From the NCBI GenBank assembly GCA_038277395.1, contig CM076191.1, forward strand, positions 182,606,687 through 182,670,686: a stretch of DNA of 64,000 nt, given 5' to 3'. The stretch's first letter is position 1. The number at the start of each line of letters is the position of its first letter. The notes below the pieces were generated by a model. The model made no database searches. It had not been told where the DNA came from and saw nothing but the letters and a program-made list of their open reading frames with translations. Of this stretch, positions 22,368-31,650 are shown piece by piece. The stretch is from Dryocosmus kuriphilus (taxonomy: Eukaryota; Arthropoda; Insecta; Hymenoptera; Cynipidae). The translations under genes were made by a program, and so were the position numbers.

Positions 22368-23119
22368 TGTTTAACGTGTTCATTTTTTAGACCATTTGGA
22401 TATAATGTTGTTAAAGGTTTTGGCCTTAGGTCTGAGAATTTAGTAAGTATATAATTAAAGGTATCTTTATTATATATGATGATACATTCGACACATTCAA
22501 TGCATTTCGCCACGATATCGTGGCCTATTCAGGACTGTAAAAAATATGGCTTTTTCAAAAAAACAGGATCGTTGGAGAGACTTTTTTACAATTTAAGAAG
22601 GTTATATGTTGTAGACTTACCATTAAATGTTTTTCAATAAGAAATATTTAAGAAAGTTGTAGAGTGCACACAGTTTATGTTTTCATTTTTTTAAATGTAG
22701 AAGTGATACTGGTTTTTTAATAAAGAAATTTTTAGTTATGTGTTGTTGAAATCATTTTTGAGAATTTTTTACTTGTTAGAATGTTCATTTTTGAAAAAAA
22801 ATTTTTATTATTAACAGAAAAAATTGAAAAAAGGTGGAGAGACCACACGTTTGTGGTCTACTCCAATATTGGAGGTTAATCACTAGGTATTAAGAGTCTA
22901 AACCAAAGCATGGAAGGATTCAATGACGTCATGGTAGATACAGGACAAGTTTTCAGTATCGGATCTAAAGTTAACGGAATCTTTGTTTTTTATAATATTA
23001 GTCATTTCTAAGATATTTCTTTTTTGAAAACTATTTTCTAAGCCTAGGATTTTAACATTTTTAGAATCGTAGTCAAATTTGTGGTCGAAATCTGTAGTGT
23101 GTTTACATAATGCTGTTTA
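22368..23119 (-). pseudogene. Penelope-like element fragment 1 (endonuclease C-terminus + 3' part)
   Basis: On the minus strand 22898-23119 reads ALCKHTTDFDHKFDYDSKNV, KILGLENSFQKRNILEMTNI, then IKNKDSVNFRSDTENLSCIY and FHALV-stop. This is the C-terminal part of a PLE GIY-YIG endonuclease. The following ~530 bp (to 22,368) is its 3' region, which recurs almost identically at 25983-26500. A stop directly upstream of ALCKH and the absence of any RT show 5' truncation. It sits between the gene and the right end of the 17.5-24.3-kb element, so it inserted into that element. It is a different PLE family from the 13.3-kb copy. Confidence 0.8.
22495..22540 (-). ncRNA. Degenerate hammerhead-like hairpin in PLE fragment 1
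   Basis: Minus strand: CTGAATAG, a perfect 8-bp stem GCCACGAT/ATCGTGGC, then GAAATGCATT. This has the same order and spacing as the motif at 13369-13420 (CTGANNAG, stem, GAAA). The core G8 is replaced here, so cleavage is unlikely. The perfect stem may be kept as a structural remnant. Confidence 0.4.
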
Positions 23120-23242
23120 AAATTTACTTTTAATGGCGAACATGGACGAATTTCGATTTTACCTTATTTTTGGCACATTTCTTTTTATTCTTATTCCACG
23201 AACTTTCAGTCCTACTTCTTTTTGTGCCTCGAGTCATTTTCT

Positions 23243-24254
23243 AATTCTTCACTGAGAGAATTCCAATTTTTAAAATATTATTAAAACTATTCTTCACAGC
23301 AAGAATTCTTAATAAAAGTAAATGTGTACTGCTTATGACAGAAATAGCCCTTTTTAATTTCTCTGCCAAAATATGGCTGTTACAGTATAGTTTCTTTCTT
23401 TACAAGAAAGATAACTAACCATAATAACAGTTTGTTTTGGTTGGCCTGCATGACCTTCAAAATTTTCGCTAAAAGCTGCATTAGCTACAGCACGTGCACT
23501 CAACCCAACAGCAAATAAGGATTTTCAATAATTATTATTAAACTGCTTTAAGTTATTAACACATTTAATTATTACGCTTTGGTATTATTCAATATTTAAA
23601 CATATGAATTGCAAAAATTGTCATCATTGTTGATGGCAAAATGTAGCGAGAGTGGCATTTCACGTCGTGTGGACTCTCGGTACATTCCACGCACCAGACG
23701 TCCAGCCGTTTGCGTCTTGAAATATTAATAATTTTTAAACCATCAATTCGATTGATGTAAAACTTTCTAAAAAACTTCCTTCAACATTCATCCACAACTT
23801 TCTCGCTGGAAGTTTATCGTTGCTCAAAATTCGCTCGCTAAACGAAGTGCTTGAAGATTATAATTCATGATTTTTACAATGTGTAAACAAATAATTAACA
23901 ACTTTTTTGTTTATAATATTTACTTTTTTCTTTTTTAGTTAGTCTTAGAAGACTTAAACACGTGATCTGTCATTAATTAAAGCAAAAAATTCTAAAAATT
24001 GGCTAAGATAGGGCGAGTTGAAGTTGAAAAAGATTAAAATTTTTTGTTTTCAAAAAATCTACTTTTTTCCAATTATTTCAAAAACTAAAAAAGCTACAGA
24101 ATTTTGGAAAAGGAAGAAAAGATGCGCTTTGAAATTCTCTACAAATTTCGGTTCTTAAAATTAACATTTGAACAATTTTTAAAATTGACGTTCTGGACAA
24201 TACTTCTCACGCTGAATACATGCGTATCCCCTTTTGACTTCGGGAAGTTCAATT
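23243..24254 (-). repeat. Terminal repeat, right inverted copy
   Basis: About 1,012 bp, reverse complement of the left units. On the minus strand it contains a short frame (about 23354-23522) reading LSARAVANAAFSENFEGHAG and ending FWQRN-stop. That frame stays open in left-end copies too, and could be a first exon or a decayed coding piece of the element. I do not recognise it. Confidence 0.88.
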
Positions 24255-24540
24255 GTATTTTTGAAATAATTAATGGATCGCGAAACTAAAAAGTGCAAAT
24301 TCACAAGTCTGTTCATTCTCGTTAAGCGTTGGTAAAGGTAAACCGTAAAGTGTGCAGCGAGTCGGAGGTTCGAATCAGAACATTGTCCCATGTGTCACAT
24401 GTCGAAACACAAAAGGGAGTAAAGACCTAGGCTCGGCAGATTAGAGTAGGTCGGGACTTGAAATTTTTTCCTTCCCTTTCAACTTCCAGACCCATCGTTC
24501 CATTCTCTAATGCAGTTTGCCCTTCAATCTGAATAGGAGG
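24255..24540 (+). mobile_element. Possible tRNA-derived SINE
   Basis: Around 24,325-24,380 the sequence reads AAGCGTTGGTAAAGG, then GCGAGTCGGAGGTTCGAATC. The second part is a very good pol III B box (GGTTCGAATC), and the first resembles a tRNA D-arm/A-box (..GC..TTGGTA.AGG) at about the right distance. The 3' arm does not close an acceptor stem, so this is not a functional tRNA gene. A SINE head followed by an unrelated body (to about 24,540) is the best reading. No poly-A tail or target duplication was found. Confidence 0.45.
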
Positions 24541-25339
24541 CTTGTTCACAATGGTTCCACGTTATCTGAAGAAAAAACCTTCCCCAACGCATGGGCATAT
24601 CTAAATGGTTTCAAGGTTGCACTAATATGTTGCACTATGTCGGAAGCACGCACATATGCCACTTTGACCAGGATTTCGGCCCCCTGATGTGTGGTTATAT
24701 TTTCGTTTATCCCCAAACGTGCGTGTAGTAAACTTACAGGTTTTGGATTCCAACCAAAATGAACTGAATGAAAGTTGGAAATGAATAAGAAAAGTAGGTA
24801 GCAGGCTGAAATTTTGGTGAAGGATGATGGGATAATAATGATTAATAAATTCGTGTCTCTCATCTCGCGACACGTAGTCGGAAGTCATTATTCACGTGCC
24901 AATAAATGCTTAAACTGGAGCGTAGATTAAATTCTCAGCATGAAGTCTACCTTTTATTCAATTTTTATAGAAAGAACGTGGCATTAACTGCAATCTTTCT
25001 CATAGAGAGGAAATACAATAGCAACACAATAAGTATCAATTTGTTCATTTTGACAAGATGAATCGATTGATGTATTTAGAAACACCTTATGACCAAATGA
25101 ACCTATGTCCTATGATATGTAGAGACTTAGTAAATTTTTCTAAAATTTGTAAGAAAACTTTCTTAGTTTTGGGAACATAGCATTATTGTAAGTAATAAAG
25201 TTATTCTTTATGATGAGACAAATCGATTGATGTATTTAACAGGCCTGTTATGACTAAATAAAGTTATAATGTATACCTATGAACAAAAACAATTAACAAT
25301 AAATAATAAATGGTAATAAATAACACAGGCATACAAAAA
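24541..25339. other. Intergenic DNA, no gene seen
   Basis: Overlapping minus-strand frames at 24546-24888 have no recognisable motif. GACAAGATGAATCGATTGAT and a slightly altered copy (at about 25,053 and 25,216) mark a local duplication of roughly 160 bp, and a weaker relative occurs near 27,700. The rest shows nothing. Confidence 0.45.
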
Positions 25340-26107
25340 TGAGACCTTTGTTTGCCCACTGAGAACTAAAGGTGTTTTCTCACGTAATTTTTCGCGCTGA
25401 AGCCGAATCCGGCAGCTGAATTTGTCTAGCACGTCAGGATTTTTAAATATTCTAATCTGAAAGTGCAAAAAGGGCCGTTTTTTGCATACTCAGATGAAAA
25501 TAACTTCGAAGCGTGAAGATATTCGTTAATTTGGCCAACAGATTCGGATTCTTCATGAAAAAATCTACAATTGTAGGACCTTTTATATCAACAAATTTCA
25601 GTTTTTGAAATACCTAAGCACCAAACGTTTCATCAGACTGATTTCCTCAGAACTCTATATCAAAGTGTTTTTCGGGTTGCTGATAATGAATTTGCAGCCA
25701 GAATTTAAATTTTCAAAATGCCGACAAAAAAAACTGCTTGATAGTGATTAGCAGAATTTAACGAACTTTTTATTTTTGGTCCGTTATATGTGATCCACCA
25801 TTTTGAGAATTTAAATTTTGACTCCACATTCCTCATCAGCAACCCGAAAAACCCTTTAACAGAGAATTCTGAGGAAATCGGTCTGGTAAAACATTTGGTG
25901 CTTATGTACATCAGAAAATGGAATTTGTTGATATGAAGGGTCCTAGAGTTGTAAATATTTGACCGAATATTACCAAATATTTAACGTGTTCATTTTTTAG
26001 ACCATTTGGATAATGTTGTTAAAGGTTTTGGCCTTAGGTCTGAGAATTTAATAAGTATATAAATAAAGGTATCTTTATTATATATGATGATACATTCGAT
26101 ACATTTA

Positions 26108-26142
26108 ATGCATTTCGCCACGATATCGTGGCCTTTTCAGGT
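26108..26142 (-). ncRNA. Degenerate hammerhead-like hairpin in PLE fragment 2
   Basis: Minus strand: CTGAAAAG, the same perfect GCCACGAT/ATCGTGGC stem as in fragment 1, then GAAATGCATT. The core base differs from fragment 1 (AAAAG versus AATAG), while the stem and GAAA are identical. Confidence 0.4.
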
Positions 26143-26589
26143 CTGTAAAAAATATGGCTTTTTTCAAAAAAACAGGATCGTTGGAGAGACTTTTTTACAA
26201 TTTAAGAAGGTTATATGTTGTAGACTTACCATTAAATGTTTTTCAATAAGAAATATTTAAGAAAGTTGTAGAGTGCACACAGGTTATGTTTTAAATGTAG
26301 AAGTGATACTGGTTTTTTAATAAACAAATTTTTAGTTATGTGTTGTTGAAATCATTTTTGAGAATTTTTTACTTGTTAGAATGTTCATTTTTGAAAAAAA
26401 AATTTTATTATTTACAGAAAAAATTGAAAAAAGGTGGAGAGACCACATGTTTGTGGTCTACTCCAATATTGGAGGTTAAGCACTAGGTATTAAGAGTCTA
26501 AACCAAATCATGAAAGGATTCAATGACGTCATGGTAGATACAGGACAAGTTTTCAGTATCGGATCTAAAGTTAACGGAATCTTTGTTTT

Positions 26590-26593
<4 letters not shown>

Positions 26594-26650
<57 letters not shown>
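26594..26650. repeat. (AT)n microsatellite
   Basis: About 57 bp of uninterrupted AT dinucleotides within PLE fragment 2. Shorter (TA)n runs occur near 6,598 and 62,860. Confidence 0.95.
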
Positions 26651-26653
<3 letters not shown>

Positions 26654-26885
26654 TTGAATGTATCGAATGTATCATCATATATAATAAAGATATCTTTATT
26701 TATATACTTATTAAATTCTCAGACCTAAGGCCAAAACCTTTAACAACATTATATTACCAAATATTTTTCATGAGGTTAGAATATCTCAAAATTCTGGCCT
26801 GCTAGACAAATTCTGCTGCCAGATTCGAATTCATGGCGAAAAATTACGTGAGAAAACACCTTCGAATCTCAGTGGGGAAAATCTT

Positions 26886-28299
26886 ATAGGTCTGTATAAT
26901 CAATAGATAATAAACAATAAATTATAAAAAAGGGCAGGCAATCTAAAATCACCTTTTGCATTCCCCTCATTATTTTCCATTTTTACACACTTTACAATTT
27001 AAAATTTGAAAATTTTTTAAAGTCGAGTTCAATGAAATACATTCTGTTCTAAAAAAGATTGAGGTTGATTGATCACATATCGTGATATAACAAAAAATTA
27101 ATAAATATTTGAAATTTTTAATAATATTTATCACTTATTTATATGATTCAAGAATTTTTCCATTTTTTACTTTTTCATTGAAGGTAATCGGTACAAGTTT
27201 GACAATTTGTAAAAACTACTATAAACGTAAAACAAAATTTTAAAATACACAGATGAATAAAAAATTTATGAAAGATTCCAATTTCCATACTCAGTTCACG
27301 TTAAGAGTAGTGGATAATTTATATTTAAAGAAATCAACATTATTGTCAAAAACACAATGATTGGCTACTTAAGTGTGGTAAAATACAGTCATTGGTCGTA
27401 TCAAATTATTGATTTCTCATTTTGAAAGTACAGTGATTAGCCACCGAGTTGTATAATGATTGGCCGGGGATAAAAATTGCTCTTTGATATTACTTCCGCT
27501 CATTATTCGTAAATTACAAACAATTATTTAAATAGACTTTAAAAAATGTATACAATTCTCAATGATTTTTTGCAAAGTTATTAGATATTTACTTTTAAAA
27601 TAGTGTGGCCAATGATTGTAGGCTGGCTAATCTATATTCTACCGACTTCCCTAAAAGTAGTTTTTTTTTATTATATGTAGTAACATAATAAGTATCTTTG
27701 CTCATATTGACAAGATGCCTCGACTCTCCTATTAAAATACGACCACCTGTAGCTATGATATATGTAGTTACAAAATATTTTTCTATGGGGAACCAAAGTG
27801 CTCATTTAATGAGCACCAGTAAATACACCCATACTAAGCTTTTACTACAAACTTTGCAGCAGTTTTTTTATTTCTACTTTACTCAGATTCGATTTTTTTT
27901 AACATTACGTGCTGAGGAATTATTGAAAAATCGAGTGAAAAATACCTTTTCATGATGATTTAATAAGTAAACTTACAAAAACAGGTAAACAGTGCTTTCT
28001 GTTTTCGGCTCGGTTTTCGGCTGCTTAGAAGTAGAGATAAAAATATGTGAAAACCTGGGAGTGTGTTTATAGCTTTAAAAATAGACTTCAAATAGCCACT
28101 AACTAAAAACCTTGAATGTTTTAAACTACCTTTTGTACGTCAATGGCTCTGTAGATAAGAAAAAAAAATAGTGCGAGTGAAGTGAACTGTTTTCTAATGT
28201 CAGGAAAATATTTAAAGGAAAACATTGTCGAGTAAAAAATATCTTTATGGTGCCCATATAGATTAAAAGGAAAAAATTGAGCTGTCTTCTGGAAAAATC
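26886..28299. other. AT-rich intergenic DNA, no gene seen
   Basis: No coding motif. At 27,355-27,470 there are three spaced GATTGGC/CATTGGTC-like words (27,360, 27,397, 27,455), with a further AATGATTG near 27,610. These look like a decayed repeat and not a promoter. The frame at 27698-27955 (+) has no recognisable features. Confidence 0.45.
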
Positions 28300-28746
28300 A
28301 TCTAAGTCGACTTAGGTTTTGATGAAAAAACAGGATGGTGTTCTGAAAACCAGAAACCTCTGATTTTCTTGGGTCTTCGTATACTTATGTATTTTGACGT
28401 GCTGATTATGAAAATGATAGTGAAAATTGGCAACAAGGACGTCTTCATGGTAAAAAACGATAAAAAAAACCCCATAAAAATTATAATTTTTTTCATTATC
28501 TCAGTAAATACGGAGAATTTTGAAAAATATCTTAAACAAAAGTTCTAGCCAGTATAAAAATACATCTTTTTTGTATTATACACTTTTCGCCTAAAACCAT
28601 TATTTTTCGAGAAAAAAAGGATTGCGTTGGAAAAACCACAAAAAAAAAGAAAACAGTTACAGATATGCGTTCGGTCACGCTCGTCCCCTTTTTAAACCTG
28701 GAAAGGGGATGAGCGTGACTGAACACATTTCCGTAACCAGTCAGCA

Positions 28747-28766
28747 CCCCCCCCCCCCCCCCCCCC
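28747..28766. repeat. Poly-C tract, 20 bp
   Basis: Twenty consecutive C on the plus strand at the junction of two inverted GGGGACGA.CGT.ACTGA modules. Confidence 0.9.
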
Positions 28767-29300
28767 AAGCATGGAAAAGGGGACGAACGTAACTGAACGC
28801 ATTTTCGTAACTAGCCAGTAAATTCGTAGATGTATTTTTATACTAGCTAGAAAAGCTAGACAACCGAAAACCTCTGGTTTTCTTGGATCTTCATAATATT
28901 ATGTATTTTGACGTGCTGATTACGAAAATGATAGTGAAAATTGGCGACAAGGACGTCTTCATCATAAAAACCATTAAAAACCCCATAAAAATTATGCTTT
29001 TTTTCATTATCTCAGTAAATACGGAGAATTTTGAAAAATATTGCAAACAAAAGTTCTAGCTAGTATAAAAATACATCTTTTTTGTATTATACACTTTTTG
29101 CCTAAAACCATTATTTTTCGAGAAAAAGAGGATTTCGTTGGAAAAACCCAAAAAAAAAAAGAAAAGAAAACAGTTACATATATGCGTTCGGTCACGCTTG
29201 TCCCCCTGTCCAAAGTTAACTGTGGGGGGGGGGGGCTACGAATTTACTGGATAGTTACAAAAATGCGTTCAGCTACGCTCGTCCCCTTTTCCAGGTTTTA

Positions 29301-29319
29301 GGGGGGGGGGGGGGGGGGG
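29301..29319. repeat. Poly-G tract, 19 bp
   Basis: Nineteen consecutive G on the plus strand, following a 12-G run at 29224-29235 and preceding the 62-C run. The modules around it are the same as those around the C runs but inverted, so the homopolymer inverts with its module. Confidence 0.9.
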
Positions 29320-29412
29320 CTAAGCATATACTGAATAGTTACGAAAATGCGTTCAGTTACGTTCGTCCCCTTTTCCAGGTTTAAAAAGGGGACGAGCGTG
29401 ACTGAGCACATT

Positions 29413-29413
<1 letters not shown>

Positions 29414-29475
<62 letters not shown>
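29414..29475. repeat. Poly-C tract, 62 bp
   Basis: Sixty-two consecutive C on the plus strand. The complementary strand could form stacked G-quadruplexes and the C strand an i-motif; the nearby 19-G run could also pair with it. The exact length in the genome is uncertain because homopolymers of this size are prone to sequencing error. Confidence 0.85.
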
Positions 29476-30200
29476 AGGGACGAGCGTAACTGAACGCATT
29501 TTCGTAACTAGCCAGTAAATTCGTAGATGTATTTTTATAAACTTCTGATTTTCTTGGGGGTCTCCGTATACTTATGTATTTTGACGTGCTGATTACGAAA
29601 ATGATAGTGAAAATTGGCGACAAGGACGTTTTCATGGTAAAAACCATAAAAAAACCCCATAAAAATTATGATTTTTTTCATTATCTCAGTAAATACGGAG
29701 AATTTTGAAAAATTCTCCAACCTTCCCGTGGAGAAAAAGCGTGAGTAGGTACGAAACCGAAACCAATGGAGATACAATGTAAATCTTTGTATCTTTGATT
29801 TTATTGGAAACTTTCGTTCACAGAAAAAAATTTTTTGTAACAAAAAGTGTGTATTTGGATAAGATCTACAACTTTTGTTTGAGACATTTTTTAAAATTTT
29901 GCATATTAGCTGAGTTAAACGCAAAAAAAAAAAAACCATGATTTTTATGATTTTATCGTGGTTTCACCATGAAAATCGACTAGTCGCCAATTTGCACTAT
30001 CATTTTCGTAATCAGCACGTCAAAATATATAAGTATGTGTACGGAGACCCAAGAAAATCAAGAGGTTTCCAGTTTTCGGAACTCCACCCAAAAAACTTTT
30101 CAAAATGTATTTTTACAAACCAAAAATTATGTTTTCGTATGTAAAAAAATTTGACTAAGCAAAACATATACTTTTTGGGTTGTAAAAACTAATTAATGAA

Positions 30201-30274
30201 TTAAACTTTTTCTTTTTAATATTAAAGAATACCTCACAATTACTTTGATGGCTGCAAAAAACTTGGAAATCATT
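30201..30274. other. Short spacer before the left satellite-flanking repeat
   Basis: AT-rich sequence with nothing recognisable. Similarity to the right-hand partner is lost here. Confidence 0.4.
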
Positions 30275-30706
30275 AGTCTAGAATTTTTTTATTCAAGATT
30301 TAGAAATTCCAGGGTCGAAATTTCAATTTTTTCTAAAAATGTGTGCATTTAGCTTTTGAAAAAACAAAAAACTTCTTCAAATAAAATTAGTTTAATTGTT
30401 ATCAGCCAAAAAAAAAAAAAAAAAATTTCAATAAAATAGTCGAATTTACACCCAAGAAAGATAAATTAAAAAAAAAATTAATTTTCGACTAAAAATAAAT
30501 TTTTAACAAAGTTGTTGAATTTTCAAAAAGATAGTTAAATTTTCAACTAAAAATATTAATTTTAAACCGAAAATATAATAGCTGCCTTTTGAACCTAAAA
30601 TATTATTTTTCATCAAAAAATAGTTGAATTATCAACCCCCAAAAAAAGGAAGTTTCAACATGTTTTGTTACTAGAGTACACTTTTATAATAAATTTCAAC
30701 AATTAT
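30275..30706 (+). repeat. Left inverted repeat flanking the satellite segment
   Basis: Reverse-complementary to 61796-62311. The inner ~160 bp, ending in CAATTATATAGTGAAG, is roughly 94% identical by eye (about nine differences) and shares GAACCTAAAATATTATTTTT, TAGTTGAATTATCAACCCCC and TACTAGAGTACACTTTTATA. The outer end matches from AGAATTTTTTTATTCAAGAT. The middle is the same TTGAATTTTCAAC minisatellite family as at 1.2-3.1 kb and is less conserved. No open frame. It begins about 1.4 kb left of the first satellite unit. Confidence 0.8.
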
Positions 30707-31650
30707 ATAGTGAAGTAATAGTACATTTCACAACTCGAGTATCGAAAATTCGATTTTCGACGTCTGCAGAGCATGGCGAATTTGGCCGATTACACGTTGC
30801 TTCCTCAAGAGTGAGGAAACAATCTTCGGGTTATATTCTCAACCCAAATGAGTGAGGAAAAAATCATCGGGTGTTTTCGTGTCAAATCGTAGCATTAGAT
30901 CTTAGCATTAAGAAAATCGTATCTGAGGAACTCTATATTAATTTTTGAAATTACTGTAATGGAAAATTCATCTTTCTATAATTTTCTGAAGTATGTTTCG
31001 AGTTAAAAAATTGAAACGAGTTAAGCTGTTGTTGCACCAAGGTCTTCCAATGAAACAATCAAGGAATAATCGAAGATCGAAATTGTATCTCACGTATTAC
31101 TTCACAGCATGAATTCTTCCATCCAAGGAATAATCATTCTCAGACGTAATGATCTGGTGGTAAGATCGATAAATTCGTTTGAAGTAATAAAGCCCGCCGC
31201 GCCGTGAAGCATGCTGGTGCATTTAAGGAGTTCCTTGAAGTTATTTATGATTTTTTAACGAATGATGCGTTCATGCGACTGCGGGTGGGTATTGTCCAAT
31301 TGGTCTACATTTTGAATCCGTACCATTAGATTTGTTTAATAATGACATGACTGTGGACTTTGATTACGTATATGTTGTGTAATGCCGAGTGTAATGCCGA
31401 GTGTAAAGCCTGATATCGAAGTCGTAACATTTTTTTTTTGCTCTTTCCTTCAAGAAATCATAATAACAACTTGTGTTCCACAATAGATATCTGAGGAAAT
31501 AACTGCGTTAATTTAAGCGGCTCTTGCGTAATGGTCACTGACACGGAAAACGTTATCGTTTTATGAGATAGTGTAAAACATGAGACAGGAGAAAGGAAAT
31601 TTTTCTTGTTGATGTTTGCATACTCTCATTGAAGCTAATTCTAGGATCAA
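30707..31650. other. Left flank of the satellite; no gene seen
   Basis: After the inverted copy of the 9.8-kb repeat (30,716-30,893), about 750 bp of less AT-rich sequence contains no recognisable frame or RNA. GTGTAATGCCGAGTGTAATG with a third partial GAGTGTAAAGCC (about 31,379-31,410) is a tiny tandem duplication. The segment ends where the satellite begins, at GTTAGAAGTTGTAATC. Confidence 0.5.
30716..30893 (-). repeat. Inverted copy of the 9.8-kb dispersed repeat
   Basis: Reads as the reverse complement of 9782-9988, with a deletion of the segment corresponding to about 9839-9880. Shared landmarks are CTCGAGTATCGAAAATTCGA, GAGGAAACAATCTTCGGGTT and GTGTTTTCGTGTCAAATCGT. It starts about 10 bp inside the left satellite-flanking inverted repeat. 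Confidence 0.7.

Larger units (their letters stand above)
17515..24254 (-). mobile_element. Large transposon with ~1-kb terminal inverted repeats and CPGQNKN-type gene
   Basis: The left end (17515 onward) and right end (to 24254) are about 1 kb of reverse-complementary sequence beginning AATTGAACCTCCCGAAGTCA (right end: one base different). The left end is present three times in tandem (17515, 18534, 19532), the third copy cut at about 20,373 next to the gene's 3' end. Between the ends lies a minus-strand spliced gene (20487-22152) and a Penelope fragment (22368-23119) inserted upstream of it. I cannot define a target duplication, because the AATT at the ends belongs to the repeat itself. The element class is not assigned with confidence. 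A DNA transposon with long terminal inverted repeats is the simplest reading. Confidence 0.7.
25983..26752 (-). mobile_element. Penelope-like element fragment 2, with 14-bp target duplication
   Basis: Flanked by a perfect 14-bp direct repeat ATTACCAAATATTT (25969-25982 and 26753-26766). Minus-strand 26498-26593 encodes the same PLE endonuclease C-terminus as fragment 1 (KDSVNFRSDTENLSCIYHDV, ending in a stop). An (AT)n tract follows at 26594-26650. Then about 100 bp (26651-26752) are the reverse complement of the 3' part (about 26,010-26,115). The insertion is therefore a 5'-truncated PLE whose 5' end is an inverted piece of its own terminal repeat, a structure known for Penelope insertions. 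The plus-strand frame at 26510-26728 is an antisense shadow. Confidence 0.85.
25340..26885. mobile_element. Fold-back element split by a Penelope insertion
   Basis: The outer arms are inverted: about 25,346-25,478 and 26,775-26,885 share GGTGTTTTCTCACGTAATTT, GAATTTGTCTAGCA and TATTCTAA. Inside, 25,570-25,720 and 25,785-25,955 form a second inverted pair (AGCACCAAACGTTT..CAGAC, GATTTCCTCAGAA, TTTTTCGGGTTGCTGAT). Without the 770-bp insertion, the element would be about 760 bp and almost entirely self-complementary. No coding frame of note. MITE/fold-back type; family unknown. Confidence 0.7.
28300..30200. repeat. Composite of direct and inverted repeat modules with poly-C/poly-G tracts
   Basis: A module containing TTTTGACGTGCTGATTA, GACAAGGACGT(C/T)TTCATG and CCCCATAAAAATTATG occurs three times in direct orientation (about 28,365-28,530, 28,890-29,045 and 29,550-29,710) and once inverted (29,950-30,075). 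Between copies lies a second module, ATGCGTTC.GT.ACGCTCGTC, repeated in both orientations (28,665-28,820, 29,180-29,210, 29,260-29,400 and 29,478-29,530). It borders runs of C or G. The frames called here (28302-28496, 28532-28768, 29007-29301, 29381-29939) are shadows of the repeats. No element ends or target duplication were identified. Confidence 0.7.

Noticed and set aside
24290..24380. Functional tRNA gene
   Set aside because: Only the T-arm-like part is good. There is no closing acceptor stem or convincing anticodon arm.
26510..26728. Plus-strand ORF with a Tyr-Ile repeat tail
   Set aside because: It is the antisense of the Penelope endonuclease fragment followed by translation of the (AT)n tract.
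28302..29939. Several ORFs at 28.3-29.9 kb, including a poly-Gly stretch
   Set aside because: They are translations of the repeated modules and homopolymer tracts, in inconsistent frames between copies.
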